The notes under the pieces: generated by a model
What the model saw: only the letters and a program-made list of their open reading frames with translations
Database searches by the model: none
Told to the model about the DNA's origin: nothing
Assembly (NCBI GenBank): GCA_035353175.1
Contig: DAOPZC010000098.1
Span: 1-11,738 of the forward strand
Length of the DNA: 11,738 bases
Origin: DAOPZC01 sp035353175
Lineage (GTDB): Bacteria; Verrucomicrobiota; Kiritimatiellia; RFP12; UBA1067
Direction of reading: 5' to 3'
Made by a program: the position numbers and the translations under genes
Part shown: piece after piece, positions 1 through 7,580 of the stretch
How positions within the stretch are numbered: position 1 is the first letter of the stretch
Layout: each line of letters opens with the position of its first letter

Positions 1-1
1 C

Positions 2-1801
2 TCGTGCGACACGCCGAACCTGATCACCGAGATCGTCCGCCTCAACGGGGTGGCGGGCAACTGGGCGTGGTGGGCGTTCTTGCTGACCGGCATGCTGACG
101 GTCTTCGTCTACGCCAAGCTCTGGCGGCGCTCCGGACTGAACACCGACCTCGGGTTTTATGAGCTGCGCTACAGCGGCAAGCCGGCCGCGTTCCTGCGCG
201 GCTTCCGCGCGATTTATCTGGGCGTCATTTACAACCTGATCATCTTGGGCGGAGTCTCGCTGGCGGCGATCAAGATCGGGCAGATCATGTTCGGGCTCTC
301 GCCGGAGATGTCACTCGTGTGCTCGATGACCGGGGTCGCGATCTACGCGACCCTGGGCGGGCTGACAGGTTCCATGTGGGCCGACTTCTACCAGTTCGGC
401 GTGGCGATGGCGGGCGCGATCTTCGCGGCCGTGTATGCGGTCAACTCCGGCATGGCGGACGGGATCACCTCCCTGAGCCAGCTGTTCGCGCATCCCGCGG
501 TGTCGTCCAAGCTTTCGCTGATCCAGCCGGCCACCCGCGACCTCTCGGCGCTGATGACGGTCCTGATCCTGCCGTTGGCCGTGCAGTGGTGGAACGTGTG
601 GTATCCGGGCGCGGAGCCGGGCGGCGGAGGGTTCGTGGCGCAGCGGATGCTCTCCGCGAAGAACGAGCGGCATGCGGTCGGCGGAACGCTGCTCTTCAAC
701 GTGCTGCACTACGCGGTGCGCCCCTGGCCGTGGATCCTGGTGGCTCTCGCGTCGATGGTGGTCTTTCCGATCACGCCGCAGCCCGAGCAGGCGGCCGCGA
801 GCGCGTGGCTGGCCGGCCATGCGGCCGAGGTCCGGCAGTACGACTCGGACAAGGCGGCGCTGCCGGCGGATGTGCGCGAGTCGGTCCGCCAGCGCAAGGC
901 GGACGCGCGCGGCGTGGGATCTCTGGCGCGGGCGTTCCCGCGCGTCGACGACCAGTATCTCGGGCATGACATCGCCTATCCCGGGATGGTCGCCCGGATG
1001 CCGAGCGGTTGGCAAGGACTGATCGTGGCCTCGCTGATCGCGGCCTACATGTCGACCGTGGCGACGCTGCTCAACTGGGGGTCGTCGTATGTGGTGCAGG
1101 ACGTCTACCTGCGTTTCATCCGCCCGCAGGCCAGCCCCAAGCACGCCGTGCTGGTCGGGCGGCTCACCATGCTGGCGATGCTGCTGGCCTCGGCCGTGAT
1201 CGCGTTCCAGATGACCACGGTCAAAACGATTTTCCATGTGCTCTTGCAGGTGGGCGCGGGCACCGGACTGCTCTACATCCTGCGCTGGTTCTGGTGGCGG
1301 ATGAACGTGTGGAGCGAGGTGACGGCGATGGTGGTCTCGTTTCTGGTGGCCATCTTCTTCCAGCTGGGCTCCGGCCCGCTGGGAATGGAGGCCGCGATGG
1401 AGCGGGCGGGATGGCTCCGCGTGATGGACCTCACCTCGTGGAAAATGGTCTTGGGGATCATCGTGACGACCGTGGCTTGGGTGGCGGTGACCTACCTGAC
1501 GAAGCCGGTGGACGAGCGCACGCTGATCGAGTTCTGCCGCAAGATCCGGCCAGGCGGGCCCGGGTGGAAAAAGATCGAGGCCGCCGCGCGGACCGCGGGC
1601 GTGGAGGCCGAGTCCGGCGGCTGGAACATGGCGGTCAGCCTGCTGTGCATGATGCTGGGCTGCCTGCTGGTTTGGGCCTCGCTGTTCGGTGCCGGGTATC
1701 TGCTGTACGGGCGCACGATGTCCGGCTGCGTTCTGGTCGGCGCCGCGGCGGCGTCGGCCGTGGCTTTGGCCAAGCTGGTGCCCAGGATGAAGTTCAGCTA
1801 G
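2..1801 (+). CDS. Sodium:solute symporter family protein (SSS), 5'-truncated by window edge
   Basis: Cytoplasmic-membrane Na+-coupled importer of the SSS/SLC5 family; the solute is unknown but is probably a sugar or sugar-like compound. The frame is open from base 2, so the start lies outside the window. 599 residues are visible, and family members usually carry roughly 60 more at the N-terminus (first helix). Many hydrophobic helices are evident. Conserved family stretches include FYELRYSGKPAAFLRGFR (about residues 52-69), WWNVWYPGAEPGGGG (about 197-211) and LLNWGSSYVVQDVY (about 356-369). A charged, poorly conserved stretch near residues 258-306, rich in Ala, Arg and Asp, interrupts the loop before the conserved YP-containing segment and looks like a soluble insertion. 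A GTG at position 50 could be mistaken for a start, but homology clearly continues upstream. The oxidoreductase gene follows after 43 bases, suggesting one transcript. Family call sure; substrate unknown. Confidence 0.93.
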   Translation, partial: SCDTPNLITEIVRLNGVAGNWAWWAFLLTGMLTVFVYAKLWRRSGLNTDLGFYELRYSGKPAAFLRGFRAIYLGVIYNLIILGGVSLAAIKIGQIMFGLSPEMSLVCSMTGVAIYATLGGLTGSMWADFYQFGVAMAGAIFAAVYAVNSGMADGITSLSQLFAHPAVSSKLSLIQPATRDLSALMTVLILPLAVQWWNVWYPGAEPGGGGFVAQRMLSAKNERHAVGGTLLFNVLHYAVRPWPWILVALASMVVFPITPQPEQAAASAWLAGHAAEVRQYDSDKAALPADVRESVRQRKADARGVGSLARAFPRVDDQYLGHDIAYPGMVARMPSGWQGLIVASLIAAYMSTVATLLNWGSSYVVQDVYLRFIRPQASPKHAVLVGRLTMLAMLLASAVIAFQMTTVKTIFHVLLQVGAGTGLLYILRWFWWRMNVWSEVTAMVVSFLVAIFFQLGSGPLGMEAAMERAGWLRVMDLTSWKMVLGIIVTTVAWVAVTYLTKPVDERTLIEFCRKIRPGGPGWKKIEAAARTAGVEAESGGWNMAVSLLCMMLGCLLVWASLFGAGYLLYGRTMSGCVLVGAAAASAVALAKLVPRMKFS

Positions 1802-1844
1802 GGCGTTTTTTTCCGGATGTGCCGTTAAAGATAGGGAGCATCGT

Positions 1845-2912
1845 ATGACAAAGGTGAGATACGCGTTGGTCGGTTTCGGCGGGATCGCGGAGAACCGCAT
1901 CGCTAAAGAAGGATTCGCCTGCGATGCAGCGAGGTTCAAGCCGCTGAAACAGGCCGTGCTGGTCGGCGCGACCGACATGAACCCGAAGCGGCGCGAAGCG
2001 GCGGAAGCTCTGGGCCTGACGTGGTACCGCGATGCGGCCGCGGTGTTTGCCGACCCGGCGGTGGACGCGGTTTTTGTGGCGACCAACAATCTCTCCCATG
2101 CGGAGCTGTCGCGGCAGGCGCTAGAGGCGGGCAAGGCGGTGATCGTGGAGAAGCCGCTCGCCCCGGCTTCGCGCGATGCGCGGATGCTGGTGAAGCTCGC
2201 GCAGAAGAAAGGCCTCAGCCTCTCGGTCGACCACATGATGACCCATAACGTGCTCAACCTGAAGGCGCGCGAGCTGGTGGCGGACGGCAAGCTGGGCAAA
2301 GTCAACGACGCCTGTTTCCACATGCAGTTCGCGTACGGGTTCGATCCCGCCGAAGCCGCGACGTGGCGCTGCTCCGACCGCGCCGAGATGGGCGGGCCGA
2401 TCGGCGACGTGGCGAGCCACTGCTTCTACATGGCCGAGTTCGTGCTGGGCAGCCGCATCAAGGCGGTGCGCGCGGCCTATTTTCCCAAGCGCATGGCGAT
2501 CAAGGTCGAGGACGGCGCGCTGGTCCAGTGCGACCTCGAAAGTGGCGTGACCTGTTCGGCGTTGGTGTCGTTCTGCGACGCGCGGGGCGGGCTGGGCGGC
2601 ACGCTCTCCAATCTGGGCTACGAGGTCTACGGCGACCGCGCGGCGCTGCGCGGCTTCGGCACGATGTTCCAGCTTTCAGGCCACGCGGGCGAGCCGCTCA
2701 AGCTGCGCCTGGAGCTGGACACGTTTGCGCGGCAGCAGACCCTTACGATCAAGAAGCCCGCGAACATCTATCAGGGCGTGATCGCCGAGCACGCGGCCTC
2801 GATCGCGGGCGGGAAGCCCCTGTCGGGCGAAGAGGGCCTGCATAATGTGCTGCTCTGCGAGGCGGCCCACGCCTCGGCGCAGCGCGGCGGCAAAACGGTG
2901 GCCGTTCGTTAG
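1845..2912 (+). CDS. Gfo/Idh/MocA-family NAD(P)-dependent oxidoreductase
   Basis: A 355-residue cytoplasmic dehydrogenase, normal length for the family, which oxidises or reduces hydroxyl/keto groups on sugars, inositols or anhydrosugars with NAD(P). The N-terminal Rossmann fold begins at once with ALVGFGGIA (Gly10, Gly12, Gly13). The family EKP motif is at Glu102-Lys103-Pro104, where the lysine contacts cofactor and substrate. The C-terminal domain carries GGPIGDVASH, with Asp188 and His192 matching the usual catalytic Asp-x3-His. The ATG start is supported by AGGGAG at 1833-1838, six bases upstream. It sits 43 bases after the symporter gene, so it probably acts on the imported solute. The exact substrate cannot be deduced. 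The stop codon lies inside the first unit of a tandem octamer repeat, so the last two residues (Val-Arg) are encoded by that repeat. Confidence 0.93.
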   Translation: MTKVRYALVGFGGIAENRIAKEGFACDAARFKPLKQAVLVGATDMNPKRREAAEALGLTWYRDAAAVFADPAVDAVFVATNNLSHAELSRQALEAGKAVIVEKPLAPASRDARMLVKLAQKKGLSLSVDHMMTHNVLNLKARELVADGKLGKVNDACFHMQFAYGFDPAEAATWRCSDRAEMGGPIGDVASHCFYMAEFVLGSRIKAVRAAYFPKRMAIKVEDGALVQCDLESGVTCSALVSFCDARGGLGGTLSNLGYEVYGDRAALRGFGTMFQLSGHAGEPLKLRLELDTFARQQTLTIKKPANIYQGVIAEHAASIAGGKPLSGEEGLHNVLLCEAAHASAQRGGKTVAVR

Positions 2913-2943
2913 TTCATTAGTTCGTTAGTGCTTAAGTTCATTA
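2904..2943. repeat. Tandem octamer repeat, consensus GTTCRTTA, five units
   Basis: Five consecutive 8-base units can be read: GTTCGTTA, GTTCATTA, GTTCGTTA, GTGCTTAA (diverged) and GTTCATTA, followed by GTG. It is AT-rich against GC-rich surroundings. The first unit overlaps the end of the oxidoreductase gene and supplies its TAG stop. Because the period is 8, stop triplets fall in all three forward frames (TAG at 2910, 2918 and 2926). The array ends about 20 bases before the ATG of the next gene. Its role is unknown; it may be a slippage-generated microsatellite or a dispersed intergenic element. Confidence 0.85.
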
Positions 2944-2962
2944 GTGGGGATGGGTGGAAATT

Positions 2963-4303
2963 ATGGATGCCGGCTGTTCAAAAGTCATCATCACCCCGCG
3001 GCGGGGCTTGCCGCTGGCGGGCTATTTCAATCCGCGGCCGAACACCGGCGTGCTGGACGACCTGCATGTGCGGTGCGTCCTGTTCCGCCAGGGAAAGACC
3101 GTATGCGGCTGGGTCTCCTTCGACGTCTGCATGATGAGCGCCGGCCTTGTGGACACGGTGCTCGCGCGGCTGAAGAAGGCCGGCTTCCGCCACGGTACCG
3201 GGCTCATTTTCTCCGCCACCCACGCGCACACCGCGCCGTATGTGACGCCGCTCTTCGGGACGTCGCCCGATCCCGAGTATCTGCGGGGGCTGGTCGACAA
3301 GACGGTCGAGGCGGTGCTCACGGCGGAGCAGAACCTCGCGCCCGCGGTCCTCAAGCTGGGTGGGGTGAAAGACAATCCGCTCGCCTTCAACCGCCGCTAC
3401 TGGATGAAGGGCGGCGGCGTGATGACCAACCCCGGCGTCAAAAACCCGGACATCGTGAAGCCCGAAGGGACGGTGGACCGGGAGATCGGCGTTCTGGCCG
3501 TCGAGCAGGACGGCCGGGTCGTGGCGATTCTCGCGAACATCGTCAACCACACCGACACGGTTGGAACCAACCAGGTGTCGGCCGACTGGCCGGGGCGCAT
3601 GGAGCGCTGCGTCCAGACGGCGCTGGGCTACGACCCGCTGGTGCTGACCCTGATCGGCTGCGCGGGCAACGTGAACCAGTTCGACGTCCACTCGGACGAG
3701 TACCAGGGCTACGCCTACGCCCGGGCGTGGCAGCTCGGTCAGTGCTATGCGGAGCGCGTCGTGGCGCAGCTGAAAAAACTCAAGCCGCTGGCGGTTGACC
3801 GGATCACGCTCGTGAACAAGACGATCACCATCCCGTTTAGGACGATAACGAAAGAGATGTGCGCGGCCGCGCAGGCCGTCCTCGACCGGGTGGCCGCCCA
3901 GGCCTCGGACAGCGACCTGACGAGCGAGGGGCTTGCCACAGGCGAAGGCCCGGTGGCGCGCTTCTTTGCCGAGCAGACGCTGGCGTGCCGCGCGCTCTGC
4001 TCGGGAAAGAAGAGGACCTTCCGACTGGTGACGCTGGCGTTCGGCGACCGCTTTGCGGTCACCTCGCTGCCGGGCGAGCCGTTCACCGAGGTCGGCTTGG
4101 CCATCAAGCGCGCGTCGCCCTTCGGGACGACCTGGCCCGTGTCGTTGGCAATGGGGGCGTGCGGCTACGTGCCGCTGGTGGCCTGTTTCGCGCGCGGCGG
4201 CTACGAGACGTTGCCGGTGGAGGGCGGCGCGCCGCGCGAGGACACGGCCGAAAGGCTGGTCGCTGCCACGCTGTCGAACCTCCTGAAGGCCCTGACGAAA
4301 TAG
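2963..4303 (+). CDS. Neutral/alkaline non-lysosomal ceramidase-fold protein (putative metal-dependent hydrolase)
   Basis: A 446-residue protein with the N-terminal fold of neutral ceramidases, which are zinc amidases. It opens with the family signature SKVIITPRRGLPLAGYF. Probable zinc ligands are His87 and His89 in SATHAH and His196 in NHTD, the last followed by SADWPG as in the family. CAGNVNQFD (about 233-241) corresponds to the conserved G-[DN]-x-N segment. True ceramidases are secreted and longer, with a C-terminal Ig-like domain; this protein has no signal peptide and lacks that domain, so real ceramide cleavage is doubtful and a cytoplasmic sugar or amide hydrolase is likelier. An in-frame GTG at 2954 is an alternative start; ATG 2963 was chosen because family homology begins directly after it and GGTGGA lies just upstream. 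The gene follows the oxidoreductase across the octamer repeat, probably in the same transcript. Fold confident; substrate unknown. Confidence 0.85.
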   Translation: MDAGCSKVIITPRRGLPLAGYFNPRPNTGVLDDLHVRCVLFRQGKTVCGWVSFDVCMMSAGLVDTVLARLKKAGFRHGTGLIFSATHAHTAPYVTPLFGTSPDPEYLRGLVDKTVEAVLTAEQNLAPAVLKLGGVKDNPLAFNRRYWMKGGGVMTNPGVKNPDIVKPEGTVDREIGVLAVEQDGRVVAILANIVNHTDTVGTNQVSADWPGRMERCVQTALGYDPLVLTLIGCAGNVNQFDVHSDEYQGYAYARAWQLGQCYAERVVAQLKKLKPLAVDRITLVNKTITIPFRTITKEMCAAAQAVLDRVAAQASDSDLTSEGLATGEGPVARFFAEQTLACRALCSGKKRTFRLVTLAFGDRFAVTSLPGEPFTEVGLAIKRASPFGTTWPVSLAMGACGYVPLVACFARGGYETLPVEGGAPREDTAERLVAATLSNLLKALTK

Positions 4304-4322
4304 GCGCCGCCGGCTCCGGCGC
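4304..4322. terminator. GC-rich hairpin between convergent genes (possible terminator)
   Basis: GCGCCG at 4304-4309 pairs with CGGCGC at 4317-4322 around a 7-base loop, immediately after the stop of the ceramidase-fold gene and about 28 bases before the convergent PHP stop. There is no T-tract on either strand, so it does not fit a classical intrinsic terminator. It could still pause polymerase or assist Rho. In such GC-rich DNA a hairpin of this size is not strong evidence. Confidence 0.3.
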
Positions 4323-4349
4323 GCGCCGCCGCACGCCGGGCCGGGGGCT

Positions 4350-5156
4350 TCACTTCAGCGCGTGGGACAGCGGCTCGGACCACCGTTCCCGGTCGCGGAA
4401 CCGCACGATTGATGAATAGCCCGCCTCACGCAAAATCGCGAGGCCCCGACCGAACTCGAAAAGGAGATGTTCCGGCCTGTGTGCGTCCGCCGACAGGGTG
4501 ACGGGGATCTCGCGCTCGCGGCATCGCTTCAGCAAATCAAGAGAAGGGTATCCGTCTGCGCACGGTTTGGCAAACCCCGCAGTGTTCAGCTCCGTGGCCA
4601 TGCCGTTCTCCTTGATCGCGTCCAAGGCCTTGTTCTCGAGGGTGCGCAGGTCCGCCTTCGGATAAAAACCGAATTTTTTCGGCAGATCGAGGTGCGCGGC
4701 GATGTCGAACAGCCGGCTTTCCGCCATCTCGCGCACGAGGCGCCAATACGCGGCGTAGAGTGCATCCACCTCGTCTTGCGTCTTGGAGGCCCAGCCGGAG
4801 GCGTCGATGTCGAACGCCGCGCCTTGGACATGATGGACCGAGCCGATGCGGTAGTCCAGCGGGAGCGACTCCGCGACCGGCGCGAGGGCAGGGCGGCCCT
4901 GTTCAAACCAGTCGAACTCGATTCCGACGACGACCTCCATCCGGCCCTTCCGCTGAAGGGACTGCACGCCGGCCACGTAGTCGGCCGCGTTGGAAGGCGT
5001 CAAGGAGCCCGCGAGAACCGATCCGTCCGGATAAACGCAGTAGTGATCCGATACGCCCAAGATGTCCACGCCGATCGATTCGGCGTGGACATGGATCTCG
5101 GCGAGCGGAGCCAGCCCGTCGCTCCATACGGAGTGGTTATGAAAAGTCGCGACCAT
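4350..5156 (-). CDS. PHP-domain phosphoesterase, histidinol-phosphatase (HisK/HisJ)-like
   Basis: A 268-residue cytoplasmic metal-dependent phosphoesterase of the PHP superfamily; length fits monofunctional histidinol-phosphatase-type members. The full metal-ligand set is present: His6 and His8 in FHNHS, Asp13, Asp37-His38 in SDHY, Glu80 in GIEFD, His108/His109 in GSVHH, His155 in AAHLD, and Asp224 and His226 in SADAH. The trinuclear active site therefore looks intact. No other histidine-biosynthesis gene is nearby and its partner is a secreted glycosidase-like gene, so dephosphorylation of a sugar phosphate or similar is as likely as histidinol phosphate. Its ATG lies 13 bases after the stop of the upstream gene on the same strand and has no good Shine-Dalgarno, suggesting translation coupled to that gene. 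It converges with the ceramidase-fold gene. Confidence 0.88.
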   Translation of the reverse strand: MVATFHNHSVWSDGLAPLAEIHVHAESIGVDILGVSDHYCVYPDGSVLAGSLTPSNAADYVAGVQSLQRKGRMEVVVGIEFDWFEQGRPALAPVAESLPLDYRIGSVHHVQGAAFDIDASGWASKTQDEVDALYAAYWRLVREMAESRLFDIAAHLDLPKKFGFYPKADLRTLENKALDAIKENGMATELNTAGFAKPCADGYPSLDLLKRCREREIPVTLSADAHRPEHLLFEFGRGLAILREAGYSSIVRFRDRERWSEPLSHALK

Positions 5157-5169
5157 TTTCGGAATTAGA

Positions 5170-7482
5170 TTACTCGCTCATCCCGGCCTTGTCCAGTTCG
5201 GCCAAGACGCCGCGGCAGCAGAGCGCCTTCTCCAGCAGATCCTGCGGGATATAAAAATAATGGTTTGAGGATTCGTACCCGATGCGCGAGTCTGCCTGCG
5301 CCAGCGGCAGGAGCTGCTTCACGGTCGCGAGTTCGTTTTGGGCGGCCTTGCGCATCTCCGCCCGGCAGGCCGATCGCGAAGCGTCGTCGGCCGCAGCTGA
5401 CAGCGTGTCGCGCGCCGCGATGAAGCGCGTCTGATTGACGCACGAGGCGAAGTGCAACTCGGCGGCGCGGAACAGTCCCAGTTCGCGTCGGACGTCCTGC
5501 TGCCGGGGACCGGAAGTCTGAGGGACGATCTGGGCCCAGAGGCGGCAACCGCGCGCGAAGCCGTCTCGGACCTTCTCCATCTGCCCGATCCAGGTCTCGG
5601 CGGGGTAGATCGACCGCCACGACGTGAGGTCGTCGTAGGGCAAGCCGACCATGGTCGCCCGGTAGCCGGTCGGCTTCAGGTGGAGCGGATTGGCAGGGCC
5701 CATGTGCTGTGGCCCCTGATACAGCGTGGTGATGTGATAAGGGTAGTCGCGGAACCCCTCGGAGAAGGCGGTCCACGCCTGTCGGACGAGCGGCGCGGCC
5801 GCCTTGCCGTAGCGCCGCTCAGCCACGCGGTCCAGCACGGGGCCGATTTCCGTGTCGCCTTTCGCGAACGCCTGGAAGACCTCCAGATTGGGCGAGGGGT
5901 AACACCCGAGGCTCCAGCTCAGCATCAGGCCGTTCACGCCCGCCGAAGCGAGGTTGCGCGCGTGCTCCGCCACCAGGTCGAGCGCGGGCAGGTACGGGAT
6001 CACGCAGAACTCCCACGTTGCGCCGACCTGAACCTTGGCCACGGTCTTCAGCCCTGCGGCTCGCGCGAGAGCCCAATGCTTGGCCGCACGCGGTCCGGGG
6101 CCGACCGCCGAGATCGAATATTCGCCGACGGCCGATTTCACGCCGCCGCGCTCGATCGGCAGCGACCACTCGCTGACCGACTGGAACCAGCAGGTCTTGG
6201 GCAACCTCGCGATGAGTTCTTCGGCCTGCGTGTCGTCCCAGCCCCAGTCCCACACGATGGTCTTGGCACCGGGGTTGCCGCGCGCCACGCCCTGGGCGAT
6301 GGTCGCGTTGACCTCCGCGATGATCTCGGCGTAGGACCGGCCCTTGCAGCGCGCGCACTGCGCCTGCTGCCGGTGCGAGGCGCAGCTCGTCGGGTTCTCG
6401 GACGCCGTGATGGTGAAGACGCCGCCGAGGCCCGGAACCTGCGTGAAGACCGAGGCCAGCGCGTCGGACATCCAGCGCCGCACCTCGGGGTGGGAGGTGC
6501 AGAGCCGGGCCGAATCCCCCGCCGCCGCCACGCCGCGCATCGCCGCCCGCTCCGGCCGCGCCTCGAAGAACGACGTGTGCATCGTGCGAGGCTCGTTCAT
6601 ATAGAGATAGACGTCGATGCCGTACGGTTTGGCCCGCGCGACCAGCGTGCGCAGCCCCGCGATGCGCTTTTCGCAGTCGGCGCCGAACTCGGGGAACGCA
6701 TGGTCTTTCGCCAGCGTGCGCAGCACCGTGTGGATCCAAACGCCGTTCACGCCCGCCGCCGCGAGCCGCTGCAGCAGGCCGTCGGGGATCGAACTCACCT
6801 CGGGGTCGATCAGCGGGTCTCCATAGTCCGCGAAGTAGGAGAAGATGAAGCGCAACTCGAACGGCGAGGCGCCGTCGGGTTTGGCGAACGCCAGCGCGGG
6901 GTCCGTCCGGGACAGCGTCTGGACGAAAGCGAAGCGCGGTTCCTCCGGCGGCGCGGGCGGTCCGGCAAGTCCCTCTTCGCGCAGCCAGCCCGCGAGGCGG
7001 GCGGCGGCCGCGGTCTCCTCCGGCGTGGGCGGGGCGTAGCGCAGCGGCGGGCACTCCGGCTTGACGCTGCCGAGCTTGATGAACAGGAAATCGTCCTCCA
7101 TCAGCGCGTCGCGCAGGTGATCGCGCGAGACATCGAGCAACGCCGTCAGCTGCGCATACGGCAAGAGGTGCCAGTTGCGGCGCAAGACCGTGATGTAGCC
7201 TTTGTTCTTCCACTCGGGCGGGATCGCGCCCTGCGGCGGCAGGCCCATCGAGGCGGCCACCCGCGCCACGTTTTCGGGCGTGGTTTGCAGCACCGCGGCC
7301 AGACGCGTCTGCGGCACGACGGTCCAGTTGCGCCAAAGGAACTGGTGCAGCCGGCTCGGGAAAGGCTCGCATCCCAGCGCGGGCTTGGTCCCGCCTTCAC
7401 CGGGCAAGGGCGCCTCGGCGCCGCCGCACAGGGAGCCCGCCGCCCAAAATAACACAGCCGCCCATCCGTTCAATTGTCTCAT
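5170..7482 (-). CDS. Secreted glycoside-hydrolase-like TIM-barrel protein (GH20-like) with N-terminal RNW repeats
   Basis: 770 residues. Residues 1-24 are a signal peptide (hydrophobic WAAVLFWAAG core, AEA before the likely cleavage site), so the protein is exported. Residues about 45-138 hold two copies of a helical unit beginning with Arg-Asn-Trp (51-53 and 102-104), each followed by a Pro, a Leu-rich helix and a second helix. From about residue 209 (LRFIFSYFADYGDP) a TIM-barrel-like region shows strand-helix signatures: GVNGVWIHTVLR, VYLYMNEPR (about 297) and VWDWGWDD (about 409). ITASEN near 357 could carry a catalytic Glu, but this is inference. Just after it, Cys-x8-Cys-x2-Cys with a His may bind metal. 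The C-terminal third is helical. The start at 7482 has AAAGGGGA four bases upstream and begins directly with the signal peptide; an ATG at 7503 has neither. It probably cleaves or binds an external polysaccharide. The family assignment is tentative; a non-catalytic role is possible. Confidence 0.72.
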   Translation of the reverse strand: MRQLNGWAAVLFWAAGSLCGGAEAPLPGEGGTKPALGCEPFPSRLHQFLWRNWTVVPQTRLAAVLQTTPENVARVAASMGLPPQGAIPPEWKNKGYITVLRRNWHLLPYAQLTALLDVSRDHLRDALMEDDFLFIKLGSVKPECPPLRYAPPTPEETAAAARLAGWLREEGLAGPPAPPEEPRFAFVQTLSRTDPALAFAKPDGASPFELRFIFSYFADYGDPLIDPEVSSIPDGLLQRLAAAGVNGVWIHTVLRTLAKDHAFPEFGADCEKRIAGLRTLVARAKPYGIDVYLYMNEPRTMHTSFFEARPERAAMRGVAAAGDSARLCTSHPEVRRWMSDALASVFTQVPGLGGVFTITASENPTSCASHRQQAQCARCKGRSYAEIIAEVNATIAQGVARGNPGAKTIVWDWGWDDTQAEELIARLPKTCWFQSVSEWSLPIERGGVKSAVGEYSISAVGPGPRAAKHWALARAAGLKTVAKVQVGATWEFCVIPYLPALDLVAEHARNLASAGVNGLMLSWSLGCYPSPNLEVFQAFAKGDTEIGPVLDRVAERRYGKAAAPLVRQAWTAFSEGFRDYPYHITTLYQGPQHMGPANPLHLKPTGYRATMVGLPYDDLTSWRSIYPAETWIGQMEKVRDGFARGCRLWAQIVPQTSGPRQQDVRRELGLFRAAELHFASCVNQTRFIAARDTLSAAADDASRSACRAEMRKAAQNELATVKQLLPLAQADSRIGYESSNHYFYIPQDLLEKALCCRGVLAELDKAGMSE

Positions 7483-7486
7483 GATG

Positions 7487-7494
7487 TCCCCTTT
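7487..7494 (-). promoter_or_regulatory. Ribosome binding site fixing the start of the secreted protein
   Basis: On the minus strand this reads AAAGGGGA, four bases before the ATG at 7482. The in-frame ATG at 7503 lacks any purine-rich motif at a suitable distance. This, with the signal peptide starting exactly at 7482, decides the start. Confidence 0.6.
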
Positions 7495-7522
7495 CCGTTT
7501 CATATACGACCGCTATGCTTAC

Positions 7523-7551
7523 AAAGTACCCCATTTTCTGCGGTTTGAAAA
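7523..7551 (-). promoter_or_regulatory. Possible sigma-70-type promoter for the secreted protein / PHP transcript
   Basis: Read on the minus strand, TTTTCA (7551-7546) and TACTTT (7528-7523) are separated by 17 bases. This would place the transcript start near 7516, giving a 5' leader of about 34 bases before the 7482 start. Each hexamer matches its consensus only partly. It lies back-to-back with the rpsL promoter, so the two transcripts diverge. Confidence 0.35.
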
Positions 7552-7580
7552 GGCCGGGAGGGGTCCGGCGGCGGGCCAAC

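Noticed and set aside
1780..1812. Possible intrinsic terminator after the symporter (T7 at 1806-1812)
   Set aside because: The only upstream stem (AGCTG/CAGCT) is 5 bp with a 17-base loop and ends several bases before the T-run; the next gene starts 43 bases on in the same direction, fitting an operon.
311..2323. Long open frame on the minus strand opposite the symporter and oxidoreductase (about 670 codons)
   Set aside because: It is a GC-bias shadow: low-complexity Arg/His/Gln-rich translation, no family motifs, and it spans two well-supported genes on the other strand.
5452..7452. Long open plus-strand frame opposite the secreted protein (about 666 codons)
   Set aside because: Arg/Gly/Ala-rich composition without recognisable domains, while the opposite strand has a signal peptide, ribosome-binding site and structured domains.
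7408..7482. Lipoprotein signal in the secreted protein (Cys19)
   Set aside because: Residues before the Cys are Gly-Ser-Leu, not a Leu-Ala/Ser-Gly/Ala lipobox; the AEA at 22-24 fits signal peptidase I better.
7553..7569. GCCGG/CCGGC inverted repeat in the divergent promoter region as an operator
   Set aside because: The arms are only 5 bp in very GC-rich sequence, with no matching second copy; not enough to call a regulator site.
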